Shown here: piece after piece, positions 44,208 through 52,515 of the stretch | Position numbering within the stretch: the first letter of the stretch is position 1 | How the letters are laid out: each line of letters starts with the position of its first letter | Source of the DNA: Pedobacter deserti | GTDB lineage: Bacteria; Bacteroidota; Bacteroidia; Sphingobacteriales; Sphingobacteriaceae | Reading direction: 5' to 3' | NCBI RefSeq assembly: GCF_024436415.1 | Contig: NZ_JAFMZQ010000001.1 | Coordinates: forward strand, 2,170,001 to 2,234,000 | DNA length: 64,000 nt | Notes under the pieces: generated by a model | Told to the model about the DNA's origin: nothing | Databases searched by the model: none | The model's input: the letters and a program-made list of their open reading frames with translations, nothing else | Made by a program: the position numbers and the translations under genes

Positions 44208-44531
44208 CTAAGACATCAATAGCAAACAGCATATTAAACTTACAGCTCCGTTTGCTGCTACAAGCCAGATATAGAAGTCTTTCTTCTTCTGAAAGGTGAT
44301 GTTCAGCAAAGTTACGGCCATTAGCACTGCTGCAAGTGACAATGCGAGAAACGCGCCCAGCATGACCCCTTCACCCCGATAGTCATGATAGCCATTTGGA
44401 GCTGGGCTTAGCTGGATGTTGATAAATCCAATAATAACCATGGACCAGAAGAACAGGGTAATAGACAATGCACCGGTAGAAAATGGATACATTTTGAACG
44501 CGAAGAAAATTTTATTGACTAACTTTCTCAT
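44208..44531 (-). CDS. three-span membrane protein (intact copy)
   Basis: 107 residues from the ATG at 44531. Spans at about 20-40 (LSITLFFWSMVIIGFINI), 55-75 (VMLGAFLALSLAAVLMAV) and 88-105 (IWLVAANGAVSLICCLLL). A longer frame to 44570 is not conserved in the other copy. A decayed copy lies at 37570-37894 and a fragment at 45892-45982. Function unknown; membrane immunity proteins of this size protect against pore-forming or peptidoglycan toxins in other systems. Confidence 0.65.
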   Translation of the reverse strand: MRKLVNKIFFAFKMYPFSTGALSITLFFWSMVIIGFINIQLSPAPNGYHDYRGEGVMLGAFLALSLAAVLMAVTLLNITFQKKKDFYIWLVAANGAVSLICCLLLMS

Positions 44532-44590
44532 ATCGTTTAATACAGGAATATGAGAAAGGTAACCAGTCAAATCTTTTTAACACGCTATTG

Positions 44591-44848
44591 ATGACCAATA
44601 TTTTCTGTAGAGTTTGCGGGTATAGACATTCGGAACCTCAATGGGGTGAAGACGGTAAGTCACCGAATTACGAAATCTGTCCTTGTTGTGGAGTAGAATC
44701 TGGCAATGAAGATTACACAATTGAATCTATAAGGCGATACCGTAAATCATGGATTGAAGAACAGGGTTCAAAATGGTTTTATCCAGGGAAACCCTCTAAT
44801 TGGAGTTTAGATGATCAACTGACAAATATTCCCCATGAGTTCTGGTAG
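44591..44848 (+). CDS. CPCC-type cysteine-rich protein
   Basis: 85 residues. Two Cys pairs form a probable zinc site: FCRVCGYRH and ICPCCGVESGNEDY, the family signature of Cys-rich CPCC proteins. C-terminal SIRRYRKSWIEEQGSKWFYP and HEFW. Family proteins often accompany polymorphic toxins. Divergent from the membrane gene; a truncated twin is at 37954-38025. Confidence 0.75.
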   Translation: MTNIFCRVCGYRHSEPQWGEDGKSPNYEICPCCGVESGNEDYTIESIRRYRKSWIEEQGSKWFYPGKPSNWSLDDQLTNIPHEFW

Positions 44849-44963
44849 TGCATTAAGACTGAGGGAATACGAAGTGCAAGTAATCTTCTTTGTAATTCCC
44901 GAATTAATCTCTAGATTACTGTACAAATTAAATTTAGCTAACGTCTCATATAATAAATAAGAA

Positions 44964-45338
44964 TTGAAGCTCATATACTACTATTACTACGTTTTTTATA
45001 AAAGAAGCAAGATAGAATCGCAGCCACATGGCAGCGCGACTTTTGCGCTAAGCTTCGTCATCTTCATTATAATTATGAAAGGGCTGGACTTAATACCATA
45101 TGTATACTGCAATGGTAACCAGTATCTTCATTATAGTATCTTTTTCCTTGTCTTGTTGTTAAATTGGTATTATTTTATTCGCAAGAACCAAGGCCCGGAG
45201 ATTGTTAAGAAAGAAAGGAAGATATTTGGAAGCAGATACATATCTATAATTGTCGTTTTGATATTTACTTTATTTGGCATTTCGCTATTGTTTTGGTTTG
45301 AGGATTTCATTCGCAATCATGTAAGTGGATACTGTTAG
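44964..45338 (+). CDS. membrane cargo protein of the duplicated block
   Basis: 124 residues from a TTG at 44964, the end of the leader shared with copy 1. Three hydrophobic spans (ATFALSFVIFIIIMKGLDL, YSIFFLVLLLNWYYFI, ISIIVVLIFTLFGISLLFW). No ATG gives all spans. Unknown family. It occupies the place of the 233-residue soluble gene in copy 1, so cargo differs between copies. Confidence 0.5.
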   Translation: MKLIYYYYYVFYKRSKIESQPHGSATFALSFVIFIIIMKGLDLIPYVYCNGNQYLHYSIFFLVLLLNWYYFIRKNQGPEIVKKERKIFGSRYISIIVVLIFTLFGISLLFWFEDFIRNHVSGYC

Positions 45339-45363
45339 CTGAAAAGAATGCTGATAACAAGAT

Positions 45364-45633
45364 ATGATCACACTAAAGCATTTAAAAATATATAAATCTT
45401 ACGATGGGGACGTCGATAGTTTTGCGCGTTGTGCGACTAAGAAGGAGGTATCTATTATCAACGGTAATGAGTGGTCTTTTATAGATAACTTAATACAGGA
45501 TTTAGTGCTTGCAGAAAAAGGGCTTGTTTCGGAAGCCTATCGGGATTTGGTTGCCTACCGGGTTGAACAAGGATGTGATAATGAGCAGACAGTGCTAGAA
45601 CTTAAAAAGATAGCACGTGATCGCAGGTGTTAA
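45364..45633 (+). CDS. conserved 90-residue protein, copy 2
   Basis: 89 residues, about nine in ten identical with 39029-39301, differing mostly in the middle (IINGNEWSF) and at the last residues. Helical, soluble. The high similarity of both DNA and protein against different neighbours shows recent duplication or gene conversion. Function unknown. Confidence 0.7.
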   Translation: MITLKHLKIYKSYDGDVDSFARCATKKEVSIINGNEWSFIDNLIQDLVLAEKGLVSEAYRDLVAYRVEQGCDNEQTVLELKKIARDRRC

Positions 45634-45697
45634 CGTTAGTTGCCAATCTCGTTTCTAAAAAGAGAATTAAAACTTTGAATCCGATCAAATACCGAGC

Positions 45698-45907
45698 ATG
45701 AGACGTAATAGCGCTGTGAAGGACTTGGATTTCCTAATAATAGGTGTATGTATTGTTATATTTGGTTCCCTGTTTGTTTCGAATGTATTGGACGATTATT
45801 ACTTGTGTAGAGACAGAATTGACTCGAAGGTATTGTTTGTAAAATACAAAAACAGAGGTGGATATGAATATTTTTATAACGCGGCTAGATACCCCTCACC
45901 CCGATAG
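45698..45907 (+). pseudogene. membrane protein cut by an inserted duplicate
   Basis: Begins like a normal small membrane protein (FLIIGVCIVIFGSLFVSNVL span, then DDYYLCRDRIDSKVLFVKYK and GGYEYFYNAARY). From about 45892 the sequence becomes the third fragment of the 44208 gene, and translation ends four codons later. The true C-terminus is lost. Confidence 0.55.
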
Positions 45908-45982
45908 TCATGAGAGCCTTTTGGAGCTGGGTTTAGCTTGACGTTGATATATCCATAACAACCATGGCCCAGAAGAACAGGG
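45892..45982 (-). repeat. third fragment of the duplicated membrane gene
   Basis: About 91 bases similar to 44366-44458, the middle of the minus-strand membrane gene. Neither end of the gene is present. It joins a broken plus-strand gene to the 3' end of the lipoprotein gene at 45986. Confidence 0.7.
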
Positions 45983-45985
45983 ACC

Positions 45986-46825
45986 TCAATTCTTGGTTAC
46001 CCGGGTGATTAAACCCATGTTACCTATGTTAGTAATTACAAACGTAAATTCGAGGCTCTTCATTGTGATTACTCCTTCGCCATCTGTTGTCACTACACAA
46101 TCTGGGAATTCCTTTAGGATGTCCTCGCGAACTGCGGACAACTTTAAGGTAGGATCGTGCTGGAAACTACCATGAGCAACATTTATATATTTTAGTTGGA
46201 GGGAAGCCCGGTCATAAAATGCAAACAGCGTACCATATAATCCATCGATATTCAGAAATTCGTCGTTCCGGTTGCCATATTGAAAACCGGAAGCAAACGT
46301 ACTGTGGTTGCCCTCAAGCAATGGCGCAGCGGTAGTTTTTGTGGTCTTTACATTTCTCAGGTGTTCTATACTCACTTCAGCCCACCAAGTCTTCAGTTTC
46401 CTGTCTTTTAGCGCAAGCAGCTCAAAATCTCCAGTATCGTAAAAGCCAGCTTCATAATGAATACGGACGCTAAGCTGATTTTTACCGGTTTTTAAAGTGC
46501 CGGTTTCTAGTACTACCAATTTAAAATCAGGCTCACGTGCATTCATGTGGAAATCAGAAGTGCTGGAGATAGTACTGTTTCCGGATAAGATTTCAATTTT
46601 ATTAATCGCAGACCCTTTTTTGCCAGGGTCAATGTTGTAGTGCCTGATCAAAAGCTGCACTTTGGCATTTTGACCCGAAACTAAGGTGTTCCCCTTTTGC
46701 CTAAGATCGTACGTAGCAAGGGTATAATCATTCGGGTCTACAGATTTTGAGATTTTTTCTTTCGAGCAAGAAGTTATTATAATGATGGTGAAGGCGAGAT
46801 AAACCCAATGAAATCTTCGGCGCAT
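45986..46825 (-). CDS. lipoprotein, unknown function
   Basis: 279 residues from the ATG at 46825. Lipobox ITSC after a hydrophobic core (VYLAFTIIIITSCSKEK). Mature part beta-rich: QNAKVQLLIRHYNIDPGKKG, EPDFKLVVLETGTLKTGKNQ, WAEVSIEHLRNVKTT, ending VITMKSLEFTFVITNIGNMG. Full-looking, but its 3' end abuts the duplicated fragment, so the last residues may not be original. No family recognised. Confidence 0.6.
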   Translation of the reverse strand: MRRRFHWVYLAFTIIIITSCSKEKISKSVDPNDYTLATYDLRQKGNTLVSGQNAKVQLLIRHYNIDPGKKGSAINKIEILSGNSTISSTSDFHMNAREPDFKLVVLETGTLKTGKNQLSVRIHYEAGFYDTGDFELLALKDRKLKTWWAEVSIEHLRNVKTTKTTAAPLLEGNHSTFASGFQYGNRNDEFLNIDGLYGTLFAFYDRASLQLKYINVAHGSFQHDPTLKLSAVREDILKEFPDCVVTTDGEGVITMKSLEFTFVITNIGNMGLITRVTKN

Positions 46826-46881
46826 AATAGTGTAGATGGCTGCAATGTTGTTCCCGAATGTAAGAAAAATAAAATATTTAA

Positions 46882-47124
46882 GCTGCAATCAAACCTGTTG
46901 ATGATGACCTGGCGGAATATCAGAGTATAGACATTCGAGATGAGAAGGCATCTTTCATTTTGGAGGTATTAAAAAACTTTAAAGATATTAAAGAAGCTAA
47001 ACTATTAACTAGCTATAAAGCAGAGATACTAGAGGGTTTGCAAGATGCAATTCAAGAAGTTAAGCAAATTAAGCAGGGAAAATTGAAAGGTATTGCAGCT
47101 AAAGACCTGCTAAATGAGCTTTGA
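46882..47124 (+). pseudogene. 5'-truncated antitoxin remnant
   Basis: Open from a stop at 46881 to TGA 47124 without a usable start: DDDLAEYQSIDIRDEKASFI, LTSYKAEILEGLQDAIQEVK, KLKGIAAKDLLNEL. The AAKDLLNEL ending and an 11-base overlap with a RelE-like gene are typical of type II antitoxins. The promoter and N-terminus are missing. Confidence 0.55.
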
Positions 47125-47320
47125 GATTATTGCCACTCCTCGTTTTAGAAAGGATATAAAGAAACTTTCAAAAAAATACGCTTCTCTGAGAACAGAATTT
47201 TCAATCCTGCTGGACGGTCTCGCATTAGATCCCAGGCAGGGTACTATGGTATCACAACCCCTGCAAAGCGTTCCTCACACTCTCCTTATTTGGTTTAGAC
47301 ACTGGTATTTTTTCGCCTGA
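47114..47320 (+). pseudogene. truncated RelE/ParE-family toxin
   Basis: Starts FEIIATPRFRKDIKKLSKKY, ASLRTEFSILLDGLALDPRQ, a standard RelE/ParE opening. After about 42 residues it runs into unrelated sequence (the 3' flank of the LytTR gene) and lacks the C-terminal catalytic strand. Marks the right edge of the accessory region. Not functional as it stands. Confidence 0.7.
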
Positions 47321-48001
47321 AAGGAGCAGCAGGACACCGCCGTCTTCTTTTAGCCAGCTTTTAACATATTTCGGGTTCACCAGATGGCTTTGGTGTGTGC
47401 GTAAGAAACCGTTGGGGCGCAGCAGGTCCGCGTATTCTTTGAGGGGTTTTGAGACGAGTATTTTTTCATTTCCGGCAAGGAAGAAGTGGGTGTAGGTATT
47501 GTCGGCTTCGCAGCGGATAATTTCAGACAGGTTTATATACCGGATCTCGTTTTGCATGGGCAGGGCGATTTTGCTTACCGTAGGTTCTGGTTTCTTGAGT
47601 TGCTGGAGCAGGAAGTCGAGTTGGGAGGTTTGAATGTGGGCTGCGAGTTTGCGCTCGGCCATATTTACGGCGTTGAGCAGTTCATCGATGTCCACAGGTT
47701 TCAGGAGGTAATCCAGAGCGGCAAACTTTACGGCCTGTATGCCGTATTGGTCGTACGCCGTCACAAAAATCACTTCAAAGTTACGTGCTGGAAGCAGTTT
47801 CAGCACGTCGAAGCCGGTCTGATCACCCATCTGGATGTCGAGAAACACCAGGTCGGGCTTGCTTTGCTCAATTGCCGACACGGCGTCGGTTACATTTTGT
47901 GCGGTTGCCGTGATGGTTAGCTGCGGACAGTGCTTTTCGAGTAATGTCCGCAGGTTTTCCAGGTTAGATTTTTCGTCGTCTATTAAAATCGCTCTCATCA
48001 T
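47252..48001 (-). CDS. LytTR-family response regulator
   Basis: 249 residues. Receiver domain at 1-120 with phospho-acceptor Asp55 (LVFLDIQMGDQTG), DDE near the start and Lys in LLKPVD (about 103). LytTR DNA-binding domain at about 145-245 (IRYINLSEIIRCEADNTYTH, FLRTHQSHLVNPKYVKSW). Its ATG overlaps the kinase stop (ATGA, 47998-48001), so it is translationally coupled to its cognate kinase. Confidence 0.94.
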   Translation of the reverse strand: MMRAILIDDEKSNLENLRTLLEKHCPQLTITATAQNVTDAVSAIEQSKPDLVFLDIQMGDQTGFDVLKLLPARNFEVIFVTAYDQYGIQAVKFAALDYLLKPVDIDELLNAVNMAERKLAAHIQTSQLDFLLQQLKKPEPTVSKIALPMQNEIRYINLSEIIRCEADNTYTHFFLAGNEKILVSKPLKEYADLLRPNGFLRTHQSHLVNPKYVKSWLKEDGGVLLLLSGEKIPVSKPNKESVRNALQGL

Positions 48002-49617
48002 ATTAGCCAATCGGTTATGGTTAAAGTTACCCGGGTGCCAGTGGTGGTCGACCCTATTTCCAGCGTGAACCTGTTTTCTTTGTAAATGCTATTGAGCAAA
48101 GCTATGCGGCTTTCGCTTAATTGCAAGCCGAGGCCGTCGCTCTTTTTTATTGGATCGAAGCCTTTACCGTTGTCGGCCACCGACAGAATAAGATCATTTG
48201 CTTGCTTGTTGAATGCGACGAGAATGGTACCGTTTTCAACTTTGTGTGAGATGCCGTGCTTTACGGCATTCTCTACAAATGGTTGAAGCAGCATGCTTGG
48301 TATTTCGGTGTTATCGGCGTCAATTTCTTCTGAAAGGTCGATCTGGTAGGCGAAACCGAAACGTAGTTGCTCCATTTGAAGATAGTCGTCGAGCAGTGTT
48401 TTTTCTTGCTTTAAACTAATCAGGTCGTTGTTGGCCAGTACGTTGCGGGTCAGCCTTGCAAATTTCGACAGGTATTTGTTGGCTTTGTCTGTCTCGTTCT
48501 TGTTCATCAGGTTTTGAATGCCCGACAGTGCGTTAAAAAGGAAGTGCGGATTTAGCTGGGAACGTACGGAGTTAAGCTGAAGTTTTGCAATGTCTTTCTG
48601 CCGTTGCTCGTCGGCCAGCTTTTTTTTGTTTCTTTTTCTGGTAATGAACGAGATTATTAGGAAGATAGTTCCGAGGCCAAGGGCGACTAGCAGGGTGTAT
48701 ATGATAAGTTCTTTTTTTGTATAGTTTTGCTCGTCGAGCGTGATACTGAGCGTGTGCCTGGTAATGTATTTTTCTACATCTTTTGCAGACAAGTCGCAGT
48801 CGAGGCATCCTTCCCATTTAAGCGAGGGCTCGATGATGATTTCGTAGTCTCCCGATTTCTTAAAAACGCTCTTGTCTATATTAACGTAAGGTGAGGCTCT
48901 ATATAATTCATCTGTGTAGCCACCAAATTTCCAGATATCTGACTTGAATACTATTTCGTTGCGCTGTTTATCTTTTATAGAAATGGAATAGAGGTAGTCA
49001 ATGTCGGACGCTTCTTTTATAATGGTTAACTCGTCGTCTTGCTCTCGGAATGTGATCTCCGTTGTATCTTTTAGATTGAGAATGTTGTCATAATCAAAAC
49101 CCTGCTCAGTTTTGAAGCGTTTTGACAGGAACTGGATTTTTGCCTTCGGTAATGGCCTGCCGTAGAAAATCGTTTTGTAGACATCCGCAGGCTTTTCAAT
49201 ATCATACGTGAGGATGGTAAGAACCTTGTTCTTTATGGGAAATATCCCGAAACTCACTGCGTTAAATATTTCTTCGTCTCCGGCATGTGCATCCTTAAGT
49301 TGAGAGGTTTCGATCGGCTTGTTCAGCACAATGGGTTGATCGTCGGCCAGAATCGTATATCTGTAGTTCTCTGCCTTGATATGCTTTCTGAAAAAGATCC
49401 GGATGCTTACGTTGTGAACTTCGGGTAGGAAATTAAAGGAGATATGAGGTTGGTTGGGAAACGCATTAGCATAAAAGACGTTTTTGGCAGCACTGTCCAC
49501 GCTCATGAGCATTTTGCCTCCGGCAGCATAATTTCGTTTATAGTCAATGCCTCTTTGTGCCTGTGCTATTGTTAAGAGCACAATGCAGCCAAGAAGTGTA
49601 AGGAGTAGCTTTTTCAT
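47998..49617 (-). CDS. LytS-type sensor histidine kinase
   Basis: 539 residues. Signal peptide at 1-20, a large periplasmic sensor of beta-rich type (about 21-300), one membrane span (IIYTLLVALGLGTIFLIISF, about 306-326), a His_kinase domain with His358 (LNPHFLFNAL) and a HATPase region (LLQPFVENAVKHGI, DNGKGFDP, GLGLQLSESRI). Together with the LytTR regulator it is a two-component system. Divergent from the 915-residue envelope protein, 143 bases apart, a plausible target. Confidence 0.92.
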   Translation of the reverse strand: MKKLLLTLLGCIVLLTIAQAQRGIDYKRNYAAGGKMLMSVDSAAKNVFYANAFPNQPHISFNFLPEVHNVSIRIFFRKHIKAENYRYTILADDQPIVLNKPIETSQLKDAHAGDEEIFNAVSFGIFPIKNKVLTILTYDIEKPADVYKTIFYGRPLPKAKIQFLSKRFKTEQGFDYDNILNLKDTTEITFREQDDELTIIKEASDIDYLYSISIKDKQRNEIVFKSDIWKFGGYTDELYRASPYVNIDKSVFKKSGDYEIIIEPSLKWEGCLDCDLSAKDVEKYITRHTLSITLDEQNYTKKELIIYTLLVALGLGTIFLIISFITRKRNKKKLADEQRQKDIAKLQLNSVRSQLNPHFLFNALSGIQNLMNKNETDKANKYLSKFARLTRNVLANNDLISLKQEKTLLDDYLQMEQLRFGFAYQIDLSEEIDADNTEIPSMLLQPFVENAVKHGISHKVENGTILVAFNKQANDLILSVADNGKGFDPIKKSDGLGLQLSESRIALLNSIYKENRFTLEIGSTTTGTRVTLTITDWLI

Positions 49618-49760
49618 AGGTGTTGAGTTTAATTTTCATCAAACTTGTAGCAATAATAGGAAAACAAAAACCATAAAACAGGAAAGCCCGTGTTTCAAAT
49701 AGTAGCGGTATGGTTTTGTAAAGTATTTGATTATCGTTAACTTCAGGAAATTTATAAGTT

Positions 49761-52508
49761 ATGAAACGCTCTCAAATCAGGTTCATACTTTGTCTATCGC
49801 TGTCCACTTTACTTTTACTAAGTGCAGTACAATCTTCTGTTTTAGATAAAGCTGTTAGTGCGCTCCAACGTTGGTCGGATTCTCATCCGCTGGAGAAGGT
49901 GTATTTGCATACCGATAAACCTTACTACCTGGTTGGTGATACGATATGGTTTAAGGCTTATGTAACGGTTGGTGCAAGACACCGTTTGTCGGACTTAAGC
50001 GGGGCGGTTTACGTAGATCTTATTGATGAGGCAGATTCGGTGGCGCAAAGTTTAAAATTACCGGTTACTTCTGGTATGGCCATCGGTGATTTCGTTTTGC
50101 ATGATAGTGCTGCGAGAGAGGGCAATTATCGTCTTCGCGCGTATACGCAGTGGATGCGGAACGCTGGTTCGGATTATTTTTACGACCAAACGTTTAGTGT
50201 AGGCAATTCGGTAGCAAATACGGTATTTTCCGGGATAAGTTACCGGTATCAGCAGGACGGTAGCGGTACGCAAACCTATGCGGTGCTTCGGTTTACATAC
50301 CAGGACGGTAAGCCGTTTGCTGGTAAAAAGCTGGATTATCATTTGAAAGAGAGTTATAAGACTATCTTTAGCGGGTCCACCAAGACTAATGAGGCGGGGG
50401 AGGTTAGTGTTAACCTGTCGCGGTTAAAGGCACCTGACGAGATGCATAGCAGATATTTTGTAGCCAGTATGGAGGTATCTAAAAATCTGGCGGTGCGGAA
50501 GACCTTTCCGGTGAATCAGTCGGCCGCTGCGACTGACATACAATTCTTCCCAGAGGGTGGGCATATGGTAGAAGGGCTGAAAAGCCGAATAGCATTTAAG
50601 GCTACAGCTGCAAATGGGCTTGGTGTGGCTGTTGCCGGGAAGATTCTTGACGGTAAGGGTGTTGAGGTTGCTTCTTTTGATACTCAACATCTGGGCATGG
50701 GCTATTTTAGCTTGCAGCCGGAGCCGGGAAATGTTTATACCGCAAAGATAGGCCACAAGGACGGATCTGTTCAGACCATAGATTTACCAAAAGCTCAAAA
50801 AAGCGGGCATGTCCTTGAGGTCGGCCTTTCTGAGCAAAACACAGAGTCATTGCTTGTCCGCGTCCACTCTGATGCTGAGGCTGTAAAGAGGTCGGCACGA
50901 CTTGGGTTGCTGGCGCAATTTGGAGGAACTGTTCAAGCAAGGTCAGAGTTCCAGATTTCTAAGGCAATAACTGAGGTCAATATACCCCTTACAGGGGTGC
51001 CAACCGGAATTTTGCAGTTAACGCTTTTTTCAGAACAAGGTTTGCCGGTTAATGAACGTGTGGTTTTCGTGAGGGCTAAAGATCAGCTTCTTTTGGATAT
51101 CACGTCTGGCAAAGACACTTTCATGCCAGGCGAACGTATAGATCTGGGGCTTTCGCCATCCGACCAGTTGGGAAGTCCTGTATCTGGTAACTTCTCAGTT
51201 TCGGTTGTGAATGACGATATCGTGCCGTTCGACCCTAATAAGGAGCGCTCCATTTTTTCTCAGTTGTTATTGAGTGCTGATATACGGGGTTATATTGAAC
51301 AGCCAAATTATTATTTTACAGATCTGACTGCTGAGAAGACCAGGCATCTGGATTTGTTAATGATGACTCAGGGTTACCGCCGGTTCGATTGGAAGGATTT
51401 ACTTGGCGGAGAACCTTTTATCGCAAAGTATCAGCCTGAGAAATTACTTATTGATATTACCGGTCGGGTAACCGACCTTAAAAATAAACCTGTTCCTAAT
51501 GCTAAAATACACATGCTAAGTAATAAGGCAGGGCTGGTTTTAGATACGGTGGCCGACAACAACGGTCAGTATAGGTTCGGTAATTTGCTTGTGCTACACG
51601 GAGTTTCGTTCAGCTTTCAGGCCAGGGCTGCAGGCAATAGCGACCGGGTCATGATTCATATTGATAGAGTTCTTCCTGAGCCGGTGTTGCGTAACCCAAA
51701 TGCGGCGGATGTAAATAATGATATCAGGCCGCTAACGAAAACTACCCTGGAGGCTAGTCTCCGTCAGGATATGGAACAGGAACGTTTGGGGCAGCTAAGT
51801 CGCGCGCAGCAGTTGAGGGAAGTGCAGATCAGGGCTTCCACCAGATGGAACAAGGCGTACGGCATCAATGAAAGTCAGGCAGATGAGGTTTACCGCCCAG
51901 ACCCGAGAAGGCCTTGTAAAACTTTAATGGAATGCTTAGAGGAAATGGATGCTTCCCGGGTAAGATTCCGTCTCGTTGAGGACTCGGTAGAAAATTGCGG
52001 GAAGGTCTGGAGACCCTTTTATCAGAACGATGCTTATTTTGTTATGATTGATAACATGGCCGTATCGGCTTGTGACTACCAGACTTTTCTGACGAGTGAG
52101 CATCCGGACGACATTGATCGTGTTTATCTATCTCACGAAAGCCCGACGATTAGTAGCAGGCTGGGCTCTATGGCAGGAGCTTTGAGCCAGAGATATGTGA
52201 TGGCGATATGGACGAAGCAAAAAAGCTTCCGGAAGAAGTATAACCCCTCTATTGCGCATTATTCGCCGAAGGGGTTTGATAATGCTAAGCTGTTCTATGT
52301 GCCGAAAAACCCTGTTACCGATAGCGACGCTTTTAGAAAGGACGTCGCCACTGTTTATTGGAACCCTTCATTATCGGTGGGCTCCGGTAAAAATGGGCAG
52401 TTCAGTTTTTATGTAGCACCCAGACCTGGAAACTACCGGGTTACTGTTGAGGGAATTGATACTGAAGGCCGCCTGGGCCGTCACGTTCAAAGAGTAAAGG
52501 TGAGGTGA
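49761..52508 (+). CDS. macroglobulin/plug-type envelope protein, paralogue B
   Basis: 915 residues, same order as 26451-29156: signal peptide, MG2-like EKVYLHTDKPYYLVGDTIWF (about 46-65), IQFFPEGGHMVEGLKSRIAF, LLMMTQGYRRFDWKDL, VTDLKNKPVPNAKIHM, QLREVQIRASTRW, and a plug-like end with two Cys (ENCGKVW, SACDYQ) but no barrel. Codon use is more AT-rich than in paralogue A. Located beside the LytS/LytTR pair. Probably outer-membrane or periplasmic. Function unknown. Confidence 0.8.
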   Translation: MKRSQIRFILCLSLSTLLLLSAVQSSVLDKAVSALQRWSDSHPLEKVYLHTDKPYYLVGDTIWFKAYVTVGARHRLSDLSGAVYVDLIDEADSVAQSLKLPVTSGMAIGDFVLHDSAAREGNYRLRAYTQWMRNAGSDYFYDQTFSVGNSVANTVFSGISYRYQQDGSGTQTYAVLRFTYQDGKPFAGKKLDYHLKESYKTIFSGSTKTNEAGEVSVNLSRLKAPDEMHSRYFVASMEVSKNLAVRKTFPVNQSAAATDIQFFPEGGHMVEGLKSRIAFKATAANGLGVAVAGKILDGKGVEVASFDTQHLGMGYFSLQPEPGNVYTAKIGHKDGSVQTIDLPKAQKSGHVLEVGLSEQNTESLLVRVHSDAEAVKRSARLGLLAQFGGTVQARSEFQISKAITEVNIPLTGVPTGILQLTLFSEQGLPVNERVVFVRAKDQLLLDITSGKDTFMPGERIDLGLSPSDQLGSPVSGNFSVSVVNDDIVPFDPNKERSIFSQLLLSADIRGYIEQPNYYFTDLTAEKTRHLDLLMMTQGYRRFDWKDLLGGEPFIAKYQPEKLLIDITGRVTDLKNKPVPNAKIHMLSNKAGLVLDTVADNNGQYRFGNLLVLHGVSFSFQARAAGNSDRVMIHIDRVLPEPVLRNPNAADVNNDIRPLTKTTLEASLRQDMEQERLGQLSRAQQLREVQIRASTRWNKAYGINESQADEVYRPDPRRPCKTLMECLEEMDASRVRFRLVEDSVENCGKVWRPFYQNDAYFVMIDNMAVSACDYQTFLTSEHPDDIDRVYLSHESPTISSRLGSMAGALSQRYVMAIWTKQKSFRKKYNPSIAHYSPKGFDNAKLFYVPKNPVTDSDAFRKDVATVYWNPSLSVGSGKNGQFSFYVAPRPGNYRVTVEGIDTEGRLGRHVQRVKVR

Positions 52509-52515
52509 TAATATC

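Noticed and set aside
34700..47250. Integrase or recombinase expected for an acquired defence island
   Set aside because: I looked for tyrosine or serine recombinase motifs in all open frames here and found none; only transposase scraps are present.
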